64,000 bases of DNA from Muribaculaceae bacterium (GTDB taxonomy: Bacteria > Bacteroidota > Bacteroidia > Bacteroidales > Muribaculaceae), in assembly GCA_014867205.1 (NCBI GenBank), contig WGUO01000012.1, forward strand, positions 1-64,000, given 5' to 3'. Every line of letters begins with the position of its first letter. The stretch's first letter is position 1. The notes beneath the pieces are model-generated. The model ran no database searches. It was not told the DNA's origin and saw only the letters and a list, made by a program, of their open reading frames with translations. Of this stretch, positions 36,395 through 42,871 are shown piece after piece. The position numbers and the translations under genes were made by a program.

Positions 36395-36402
36395 CAAAGT
36401 TA
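36395..36402 (-). promoter_or_regulatory. -7 box TAACTTTG for the eight-gene operon
   Basis: A leftward TAnnTTTG match giving an untranslated leader of about 155 nt. No clear -33 TTG at the best spacing. Confidence 0.5.
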
Positions 36403-36444
36403 ATCAATTTTCGTGAAAGTTTGGCTGTCAGGCATAAATAAATT

Positions 36445-37011
36445 TTAACGTCTACCTGATATACCGCGTTTGGGCTGAGATGGTTTCATCATTCGGTAGG
36501 CATGCATCATGCAGCGGTAGGCGAAACGGCGGTCGTCTTCATACGGATTGCGTCCCCAGGGGAACGAGTTGTCGCCACCTCCGCCTCCGCATGACTGAGC
36601 AAATTGGGTTGCGCCATCAAGATAGCCGAGGAACAGATACATCGCACACTTCAGGATATCGTTGGGCTGCTCGGCTATCGCAGTCAGAAATTCACCATCT
36701 AAATCTGCTTTTAGTTCCGATGGCATCGCTGCGAATAGTTCACGGATATCAACCACGAGTCTTCCGAAGATGGCATCCGTCAGCCTCATGCGTATTTGTA
36801 CCTGTTTCTTCTCCGTTAGTTCGCTGTAATCTTTTTGCGCATCGTCGCGTTTTTCAGTGAGAGCGTCAAGTTCATCCTGAAGTTCGGCAAGTTGCCGATC
36901 AGCGGTTTTGAGTTTGTCGCGTTTGTCGGCGAGTTTCTGTCCGGTAGATTCAAGTTGCTTTTCAAGTTCGGCGATACGGCGACGCAGTTCGGAAACATCT
37001 CCGGCACCATG
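36445..37011 (-). pseudogene. Relaxase C-terminal remnant (MobV/plasmid-recombination type, tentative)
   Basis: A frame of 188 codons open from 37011 to the stop at 36445, with no start codon before Met at 36789 and an in-frame stop just upstream (37012-37014). The N-terminal part is a perfect coiled coil (ELRRRIAELEKQLESTGQKL), then a C-terminal region (RLTDAIFGRLVVDIRELF, SCGGGGGDNSFPWGRNPYED). Coiled coil plus Gly-rich 'GGGGG...WG' tail is what I associate with MobV-type relaxases of Bacteroidetes mobilizable elements. The catalytic N-terminus is missing. Confidence 0.5.
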
Positions 37012-37049
37012 TCAATGCCTCTCTCCGTTTCCGCAGTGAAATGTGTCCT

Positions 37050-37131
37050 AACTCAGTTTTTTGTAAGAATCGCGCTTATAATCGCAAAAATTTGTACCTC
37101 TACCAGACTATAATCGCAGGATTTTGTATAT
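37050..37131. repeat. Left copy of ~80-bp direct repeat with operator-like units
   Basis: Imperfect direct repeat of 38797-38877. Both start with AACTCAGTTTTTTGTA and contain two TATAATCGCA-like units 32 bp apart (here 37077 and 37109), in identical phase. Confidence 0.75.
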
Positions 37132-37161
37132 AGTCAAGAGAGGTGGTATTTTATATTAAGT

Positions 37162-37204
37162 CAACTTTATAGATTTATTGAGAACAAACGCAACGATAAA
37201 GTTG
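37162..37204. promoter_or_regulatory. Inverted repeat, candidate operator of the toxin-antitoxin pair
   Basis: CAACTTTAT (37162-37170) and ATAAAGTTG (37196-37204) are perfect 9-bp arms. The right arm covers the -33 TTG of the promoter, a natural place for autorepression by the HTH-containing antitoxin. Confidence 0.5.
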
Positions 37205-37232
37205 TATTATCAAAAGAATGTGACTATCTTTG
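37202..37232 (+). promoter_or_regulatory. Promoter of the toxin-antitoxin operon
   Basis: TTG (37202-37204), 20 nt, TATCTTTG (37225-37232). The toxin ATG at 37237 follows almost immediately, implying a leaderless or nearly leaderless mRNA. Confidence 0.6.
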
Positions 37233-37236
37233 CACT

Positions 37237-37603
37237 ATGATTACGAAAGCACAAGTCGAGAAATTCTTAGAGGATTTTTAGTCTGAAGGTCAAAATCTTT
37301 GGAATCCGTTTCCGTGATGACCGCCAAAAGAACCAAAACAGTCTCGTTGAGCTGGGCATAACTCCTAATCAACGAATGGAGGTTATCATGAATTTGAGCT
37401 GCTACGATTATTCCGAAGGTCCAATAGTGGATGCGTTGAATAATCAAGGTGAAATGTGGGTGTTCGGCAAAGATGTAAGAGGAAATGAGATCTATATCAA
37501 GATTACTCTTGGAAAGCCTAACTCTCATACGATTTGTATTTCGTTTCATAAAGCGGAGCATCCGATGTCTTACCCCTTAAAGAATGAACACAATGGACAA
37601 TAA
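37237..37603 (+). pseudogene. MqsR-like toxin gene with frameshift
   Basis: The ATG frame reads MITKAQVEKFLEDF and stops at TAG 37279-37281. The +1 frame continues at once with LKVKIFGIRFRDDRQ and runs to 37603 (RMEVIMNLSCYDYSEGP, GEMWVFGKDVRGNEIYIKI, ISFHKAEHPM). Joined, the two parts give a ~120-residue protein of MqsR-like pattern (mRNA interferase) directly before a Panacea antitoxin. One extra nucleotide near 37276-37283 explains the break. A shorter product from ATG 37376 would lack the first third. Sequencing error or programmed shift cannot be excluded. Confidence 0.65.
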
Positions 37604-38543
37604 CAAATTATTACCCGGAGAAAAATACTTTCAGGAAGTAAGAACAATAACTTTCCGAAAAGAGGAGTTTTCCTATATTCACACCGGAATTATTAATGAG
37701 GAAGGTGAAATGTGGACCACGACCGAAATGGATGAGGCAAACATATTTCAGGTATATAACCAGTATCGTGTCAAGCATGGTATTCCTTTCCCTGACGAAA
37801 TATCGGGAATAAGGGAACACTACGGTCTGTCGGCAGCAAAAATGGCACAGATACTTGGTTTCGGCATAAACCAATACCGTATGTATGAAGATGGCGAGGT
37901 GCCGAGTGTATCAAATGCCAGGACAATCATCGCAGCCCGTGAAAAGGATATTTTTATGTCCTTTGTAGAAGCCTCAAAGTCTGAGATGAGCGAACAGGAG
38001 TATCTACGGATTAAAAAGAAAGTAGAAGCGGCGGAAGGTGATTACAAACCAAGCGGACAACCATCGGAATATACCGGATTTCGCTCAATGTCCTTAGATA
38101 AGATTGCAAATATCGTGCGGTTGATTATCGCCAATATAGGTTCGACATTTGTTACAAAAATGAACAAACTCTTGTTCTATGCTGATTTCATTCATTACAA
38201 GAAGCATGGATATGGAATAACCGGCATTACATATAAAGCATTACCGTTTGGTCCTGTTCCGGAACGGTGGGGCACATTATACAGTTCTCTTCCGGGAATT
38301 GATATGGAGGAATTTGTTTATCCGAGTGGTCAAAGTGGCATCAAATTGGAGTCTGTTGAGCATAACGAGAATATTCTCAGTGAATCTGAACTATCCACAA
38401 TAGAGGCAGTATGCGAATACTTCGGTAAAATGAACGCCGGAGAAATTTCACAGATAAGCCATCTTGAAAAAGGCTGGATAGAAAACAAGGATAATCGTTC
38501 TGCCATATCTTATCAGGATGCCTTTGCGTTAAATTACAACTGA
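37584..38543 (+). CDS. Panacea (DUF4065/SocA-domain) antitoxin with HTH
   Basis: 319 residues. The N-terminal part has an MqsA-like region (VRTITFRKEEFSYIHTGI) and an Xre-type helix-turn-helix (IREHYGLSAAKMAQILGFG, YRMYEDGEVPS). The C-terminal ~150 residues are a Panacea domain (KMNKLLFYADFIHYKKHGYG, ITYKALPFGPVP). Known Panacea antitoxins neutralise diverse toxins encoded beside them, and the HTH fits binding at the upstream inverted repeat. It overlaps the toxin frame by 20 bp. Appears intact. Confidence 0.85.
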   Translation: MNTMDNNKLLPGEKYFQEVRTITFRKEEFSYIHTGIINEEGEMWTTTEMDEANIFQVYNQYRVKHGIPFPDEISGIREHYGLSAAKMAQILGFGINQYRMYEDGEVPSVSNARTIIAAREKDIFMSFVEASKSEMSEQEYLRIKKKVEAAEGDYKPSGQPSEYTGFRSMSLDKIANIVRLIIANIGSTFVTKMNKLLFYADFIHYKKHGYGITGITYKALPFGPVPERWGTLYSSLPGIDMEEFVYPSGQSGIKLESVEHNENILSESELSTIEAVCEYFGKMNAGEISQISHLEKGWIENKDNRSAISYQDAFALNYN

Positions 38544-38581
38544 CAATAGCTGTCACTTGTGACACTCATTGTCAGTTGTAA
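38534..38581. terminator. Terminator of the toxin-antitoxin operon
   Basis: 14-bp perfect stem TTACAACTGACAAT / ATTGTCAGTTGTAA with inner GTCAC/GTGAC. The left arm overlaps the antitoxin stop codon. Confidence 0.7.
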
Positions 38582-38796
38582 TTATCACGATTGGCATTGA
38601 AATATATTACACCATAGATGTCCACCCCTCTATTCGATAATGCTTATTAGATGGTGCGCTACGCCTCACGCTGGAGAATATAGGGAATCATGGAAATTAT
38701 TTGAGCTACGATGACTGATTAAAATGTCCGATTTTATTCAATACAGCGTTTTTATTGAATAAAATCATAGCGATGTGGAATTATGAGGATTCTCTA

Positions 38797-38877
38797 AACT
38801 CAGTTTTTTGTAAAAATCGCGGTTATAATCGCAAAAATTAGTACCTTTGTATTCTCTTAATCGTGATTTTTTGTATG
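38797..38877. repeat. Right copy of ~80-bp direct repeat
   Basis: Matches 37050-37131 (see there). This copy has an intact -7 box TACCTTTG (38842-38849) leading into ATGGCAGTGAAAG, a frame that stops after 9-10 codons. So it looks like the promoter and first codons of a gene that has since been lost. The rest of 38582-38796 shows nothing I recognise. Confidence 0.7.
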
Positions 38878-38916
38878 GCAGTGAAAGTTGACAGCCGGTC
38901 ATGATTGACAAGAAGA

Positions 38917-38946
38917 TTTGGCAGATGACGAATATCATCTGCCAAA
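38917..38946. terminator. Terminator of the CNNM/CBS gene
   Basis: Perfect 12-bp stem TTTGGCAGATGA / TCATCTGCCAAA, 22 bp past the stop at 38968. Confidence 0.75.
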
Positions 38947-38967
38947 CGCGATCATCCGACCGTATAT

Positions 38968-40002
38968 TTACATATGTTGCGCAGTTTCCGGGGTGAATTT
39001 CTTGCGGGCCATAGCCTGCAGATTAGCGGTAGTGTCGCATTCATCTACAATCTCAACCCCGAGCATTGTCTCGATTACGTCCTCCATAGTAACGATACCG
39101 CGCATACAGCCGTATTCATCGGTTATTACCGAGATATGTTCTTTCTCCTGAAGCATTTTCTCCCATATGTCCGAGACCTTGGTATCCTCCGTAAAGAACA
39201 TAATCGGGCGCACAATATCCTTCATCTGCACGTTTGATTTATCCTGTGTCAGCATTTCAAGCACATTTGCTCTGCGGACGTACCCGATGATGAATTCGCG
39301 GCCTGTCTCAAAAACAGGAATGCGTGAAAATGGCGCAAGATCCTTGTTGTCGTAAAACTCTTTCATTGTAGTGTTGGTCGAGATAGTGGCAACGACAACA
39401 TAAGGAGTCATAATGTCCTCGGCTTTCACATTAGAGAGTCTCAGGAAGTTCTGTATGACTTTGTTCTCCGCGTCCTCGATAACGCCCTCGTCCGTCCCCA
39501 CATTGACCATTGCGGCCACTTCCTCCCGACTTACGGTCAGTGGCTGAATTTTAGGCGATACGCAACGGGTAAGCAATTCCGAGAGCCAGACCAGCGGATA
39601 GGTTATGAATATCAGGATTTTGATAATCTTAGCCGATGGCATGGCGAGAGTGCGCCAATAGGATGCGCCTATTGTCTTAGGTATGATTTCCGACAGCACC
39701 AGAATAAGAAGTGTGAGAATGGCGGAGATAATACCAAAATAGGCTTCCCCAAATACCTTGACCGATTCTGATCCTACGCCGGCTGCGCCTATGGTATGTG
39801 CCACAGTGTTGAGCGTCAGGATTGCTGCGACAGGGCGGTCAATATTAGTTTTGTACTTCATCAGCAGAGAGGCAGCCTTCACACCCTGGCTTTCTTTCAT
39901 AGATATGAACGATACGGGAGTAGACAGCAGAACGGCCTCAAGCACGGAACAAAGGAAGGAAACCCCAAGAGCTCCCAAAAGATATAATAATATGAGTGTC
40001 AT
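38968..40002 (-). CDS. CNNM-domain/CBS-domain transporter (CorC/HlyC family)
   Basis: 344 residues. CNNM (DUF21) membrane domain with four hydrophobic helices (about 1-160; LILVLSEIIPKTIGASYWR is the signature). Two CBS domains follow (about 195-310; ITDEYGCMRGIVTMEDVIETMLG). The C-terminal CorC_HlyC domain of longer members is absent. Relatives take part in Mg2+/Co2+ efflux or Na+/Mg2+ exchange and CBS pairs sense nucleotides. It lies alone, leftward. Confidence 0.88.
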   Translation of the reverse strand: MTLILLYLLGALGVSFLCSVLEAVLLSTPVSFISMKESQGVKAASLLMKYKTNIDRPVAAILTLNTVAHTIGAAGVGSESVKVFGEAYFGIISAILTLLILVLSEIIPKTIGASYWRTLAMPSAKIIKILIFITYPLVWLSELLTRCVSPKIQPLTVSREEVAAMVNVGTDEGVIEDAENKVIQNFLRLSNVKAEDIMTPYVVVATISTNTTMKEFYDNKDLAPFSRIPVFETGREFIIGYVRRANVLEMLTQDKSNVQMKDIVRPIMFFTEDTKVSDIWEKMLQEKEHISVITDEYGCMRGIVTMEDVIETMLGVEIVDECDTTANLQAMARKKFTPETAQHM

Positions 40003-40086
40003 GAATGGATGTATAAGTTAATACTGCCGGAGGCATGCGGTGATACCTTCGGTTGATATATGAGGAGAGGGTCAACTTATACCTGA

Positions 40087-40365
40087 CTATTCACGGAACA
40101 CGCAGTTGAGGATTCTTGCAGGAAGATTAATAATGTGTCTCTGTCTTTTTACAGATACATGCGCATGGCGCCTCACGGCATCTGACGTCCGCAATAATCT
40201 CGGCTGTTTCTCAGCAACTTGCGGCTGAAGCACACTATTGACTACAATACAACACTCAATCTCTGTTTCTAATTCATACTCAGGACTCTCATTGCAATCG
40301 CCCTGAATAGGAACAAGAAACAAAGTCGCGACTAAGCATGATATTATCGCTATGGCTCGTGTCAT
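40087..40365 (-). CDS. Small exported protein, unknown
   Basis: 92 residues with a plausible signal peptide (AIAIISCLVATLFLVPIQG). The mature part has three Cys and is basic toward the end. No family recognised. It ends 84 bp upstream of the CNNM gene on the same strand. Confidence 0.4.
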   Translation of the reverse strand: MTRAIAIISCLVATLFLVPIQGDCNESPEYELETEIECCIVVNSVLQPQVAEKQPRLLRTSDAVRRHAHVSVKRQRHIINLPARILNCVFRE

Positions 40366-40453
40366 AGAGTATTCATTCTATATTTATAACGTGCTTTAAC
40401 AATTTTTGTTTTGATTCTGTCACAAAGGCACAGACGGAAAACGTAATGTCTGA

Positions 40454-40609
40454 CAAGTATATTCTATCCAGGAATCTGTACAGGCAATTAAAGAAGCCGG
40501 TGAGGTGAAGTTGCTGAAGACTGTTTTAGACTACATGGCAGGCGCTACGTATGACGTGGATGACGAAAGGATTGTCTCATTATTTACAACTGTATGGTCG
40601 CGCAATTAA
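40454..40609 (+). pseudogene. Gene remnant, 51 codons
   Basis: The frame has no start codon, follows an in-frame TGA, and reads protein-like (QAIKEAGEVKLLKTVLDYM, ATYDVDDERIVSLF) to TAA. It looks like the C-terminal end of a deleted gene; family unknown. Confidence 0.4.
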
Positions 40610-40618
40610 AAATAGTAA

Positions 40619-40652
40619 AGGAGGGTGTATCTGAATTTTGATACACCCTCCT
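40619..40652 (-). terminator. Terminator of the perR-rbr operon
   Basis: 13-bp stem AGGAGGGTGTATC / GATACACCCTCCT with 8-nt loop; leftward it is followed by TTACTATTTTT. Confidence 0.85.
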
Positions 40653-40677
40653 GCGAGATTATGACTATGGCGTGAGA

Positions 40678-41223
40678 TCAATAGTTCTTGGCCTCGATCT
40701 CGAAGAAACTGCGTGAGTGCTTGCATACGGGGCAGACCTCCGGTGCCTTCTTGCCGATGACGATGTGCCCGCAGTTGCGGCAGATCCAGACTGTGTCATT
40801 GTCGCGCGAGAAGACTATCCCCTCCTCGATGTTGGCGAGGAGCCGGCGATAACGCTCCTCATGGTGACGCTCGATGGCAGCCACGGCGCGGAAGCGCCAT
40901 GCAATCTCCTTGAAGCCCTCTTCCTCAGCCTCGCGGGCCATGCGCTCGTACATGTTGGTCCATTCGAAGTTCTCTCCGTCGGCAGCGTCGCGGAGGTTGG
41001 TCATGGTGTCAGGCACCTCGCCGCCGTGCAGGAACTTGAACCAGAGCTTGGCATGCTCCTTCTCGTTGGCCGCAGTCTCCTCGAAAAGGGCTGCAATCTG
41101 TTCATAGCCATCCTTGCGGGCCTTGGATGCGTAGTATGTGTACTTGTTTCGTGCCTGCGATTCGCCGGCAAACGCTTCCATAAGGTTGCGTTCGGTCTTG
41201 GTTCCTTTAAGTTTGTCCATCAT
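40678..41223 (-). CDS. rbr: Rubrerythrin
   Basis: 181 residues. The N-terminal ferritin-like di-iron domain has the expected Glu/His ligands (FAGESQARNKY, ETAANEKEHAKLW, VAAIERHHEERYRR). The C-terminal rubredoxin-like domain has two CxxC pairs (WICRNCGH, EVCPVCKH). It reduces hydrogen peroxide in the cytosol of anaerobes. It starts 20 bp after the PerR-like gene, so the pair forms a peroxide-response operon. Confidence 0.95.
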   Translation of the reverse strand: MMDKLKGTKTERNLMEAFAGESQARNKYTYYASKARKDGYEQIAALFEETAANEKEHAKLWFKFLHGGEVPDTMTNLRDAADGENFEWTNMYERMAREAEEEGFKEIAWRFRAVAAIERHHEERYRRLLANIEEGIVFSRDNDTVWICRNCGHIVIGKKAPEVCPVCKHSRSFFEIEAKNY

Positions 41224-41242
41224 TGTTATATTTAATTAAGTG

Positions 41243-41677
41243 TTATGTCTCCTTTTCGCGACAGTCGGGACAAAGCCCCTTGAAGAATATGTCAATACTG
41301 TCTATGCGAAAACCGGGTGGAGAGGGGAGCCGCATTTTCTCCGGAAGTGCCATATCGAAGATGCGGCCACAGCAGCTGCAGCGCAGATGTCCGTGGGGCG
41401 GCTGGGGAGCGAAGTCGTATCGGCGGTTACCGCTTTCCAGTTCCAGTTCTCTGAGCAGTCCTGCCTCAGTCAGGACATGCAGTGAGTTGTAGACAGTGGT
41501 GCGTGACATTGTCGGGCATTCCCTCAGCATGTCGCGAAAGATCTCGTCGGCTGTGGGATGCTTATGCCCTTCAGCCACGTTCCGGAGTATTGCCAGACGT
41601 TGCGCCGATGGCCGGATACCGGCCTTGTGCATCATCTCCGCAAATATCGCGGGTGAAATCCGATCTTTATCCTGCAT
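41243..41677 (-). CDS. perR: Fur-family regulator, PerR-like
   Basis: 144 residues. Winged helix (RPSAQRLAILRNVAEGHKHPT, MSRTTVYNSLHVLTEAGLL) followed by the dimerisation domain with two CxxC zinc motifs (CSCCG, CPDC) and HGHLRC. Cotranscription with rubrerythrin, rather than iron-uptake genes, favours a peroxide sensor (PerR) over Fur. Confidence 0.85.
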   Translation of the reverse strand: MQDKDRISPAIFAEMMHKAGIRPSAQRLAILRNVAEGHKHPTADEIFRDMLRECPTMSRTTVYNSLHVLTEAGLLRELELESGNRRYDFAPQPPHGHLRCSCCGRIFDMALPEKMRLPSPPGFRIDSIDIFFKGLCPDCREKET

Positions 41678-41707
41678 GAATCATTAACTGTCGTTTAACA
41701 AATCTGT

Positions 41708-41745
41708 AATGATTACAAAATTAGTAATAATTTCAATTTTGTCAA
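41708..41745 (-). promoter_or_regulatory. perR-rbr promoter with overlapping operator dyad
   Basis: Leftward TTG (41743-41745), 19 nt, TAATTTTG (41716-41723). The dyad AATGATTAC-N7-GTAATAATT (41708-41732, 8 of 9 paired) covers the -7 box and resembles Fur/PerR operators, which are AT-rich ATAAT-type repeats. Autoregulation is inferred. Confidence 0.6.
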
Positions 41746-42112
41746 AATTTTCAGTCATTTTTTTGAAAAATTTTGAGAAACATATGAAATCCTCAAAAAC
41801 ATCGGCATCCGTTACGGATAGATATCGAAAGTCGAGCGTTTCCTCGAGACACTTCACCTTGAGGGCTCTCCGGGTCCCTTCTGACTTAACGGGCGTTAGG
41901 TCGAACTATCGTCGTCAGATATCTGTCGCTTATGGAAATTCCTATTTTTACAGCGATAAATTCTAAAAAGGAAAAGGGGTAGCCGTGTCCTGTTGGTAAA
42001 ATGTCAATGTCAACGATATGGCAGAAAGATGATTATAGATGATTAAGGCGGTTTTTCCGTTTTTGTAACTATTTCCCGGAATTTGTATAATATCATGTCG
42101 GGAAATGGACCG
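41746..42112. other. Intergenic, no gene seen
   Basis: About 370 bp between divergent transcripts. No convincing frame, hairpin or repeat. Confidence 0.4.
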
Positions 42113-42120
42113 TAATTTTG
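42113..42120 (+). promoter_or_regulatory. -7 box TAATTTTG for the flavodoxin gene
   Basis: A TAnnTTTG match 35 nt before the ATG. Confidence 0.5.
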
Positions 42121-42154
42121 CATAGACAAAAGTAATTGAAAAATTAATCATACG

Positions 42155-42793
42155 ATGAACAGACTCTTGATATTTCTATTCACCCTGGTGGTGTTAGGGT
42201 GCGGCATGGGATGCGCCGGTGATGAACCGAAGAATGATAATGACATAGAGGAGATAGTGACCACGGGGTATTTTGGCGGGAAAAAAGTGCTGATAGCCTA
42301 TTTCTCATGGAGCGGAACGACTCAGAGTATGGCTGAGAAGATCCATGACATCACCGGAGGTGACCTCTTCTGGATTGAGCCTGTGGTTCCATATCCTACG
42401 GAGTACACCCCATGCACTGAGGTGGCTCGTGAGGAAAAAGAGAATGATGCCCGCCCCGAAATCAAGAACCGAGTGGATAACTGGGATGACTATGATATAG
42501 TGTTCATAGGTTGCCCCGTATGGTGGTGGACGACTCCTATGATTATCCACACTTTCTGCGAGAGTTATGATTTCAAAGACAAGACTGTGGTTCCTTTCTG
42601 CACCTACGCTGCTACATATCGCGACGAGACACTTGCCGAGATTGTAAACAGCACACCCGTGGCCTCGCATCTTACAGGGGAGGGCCTGACAAGCGGCAAC
42701 ATAAACGCGCAGAGGATACAGACTTGGATCGACCTTATCAATGAGGAATGGAACAAGGGTAGCGGCATCCTTATTCATATGCCTGTCGACTGA
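42155..42793 (+). CDS. Flavodoxin-family lipoprotein
   Basis: 212 residues. Lipoprotein signal (FLFTLVVLGCGMGC), then a flavodoxin-fold domain with the FMN-phosphate loop SWSGTTQSMA, and GCPVWWWTTPMIIHTF. Exported lipid-anchored flavodoxins occur in gut anaerobes and presumably act in envelope electron transfer. It lies just past the peroxide-response operon but diverges from it. Confidence 0.8.
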   Translation: MNRLLIFLFTLVVLGCGMGCAGDEPKNDNDIEEIVTTGYFGGKKVLIAYFSWSGTTQSMAEKIHDITGGDLFWIEPVVPYPTEYTPCTEVAREEKENDARPEIKNRVDNWDDYDIVFIGCPVWWWTTPMIIHTFCESYDFKDKTVVPFCTYAATYRDETLAEIVNSTPVASHLTGEGLTSGNINAQRIQTWIDLINEEWNKGSGILIHMPVD

Positions 42794-42818
42794 AATAATG
42801 TTTTTTGTCGGCAGGCAT
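42779..42818 (+). terminator. Terminator of the flavodoxin gene
   Basis: Stem ATGCCTGTCGAC / GTCGGCAGGCAT (one G-T pair). The left arm includes the last codons, and the loop holds the stop codon and a T-run. Confidence 0.55.
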
Positions 42819-42838
42819 GTTATTTTAAGAGAATTTGC

Positions 42839-42846
42839 TAAATTTG
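42839..42846 (+). promoter_or_regulatory. -7 box TAAATTTG for the TonB receptor
   Basis: A TAnnTTTG match 25 nt before the ATG. Confidence 0.5.
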
Positions 42847-42871
42847 CAATCTTAACCGAATAATTGTTTTC

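Noticed and set aside
23707..36402. Defence operon as an element integrated in tRNA-Lys
   Set aside because: The tRNA is adjacent, but I found no second copy of its 3' end and no integrase in the interval.
41746..42112. Small protein frames in the perR-flavodoxin gap
   Set aside because: Low-complexity frames without start context or family resemblance.
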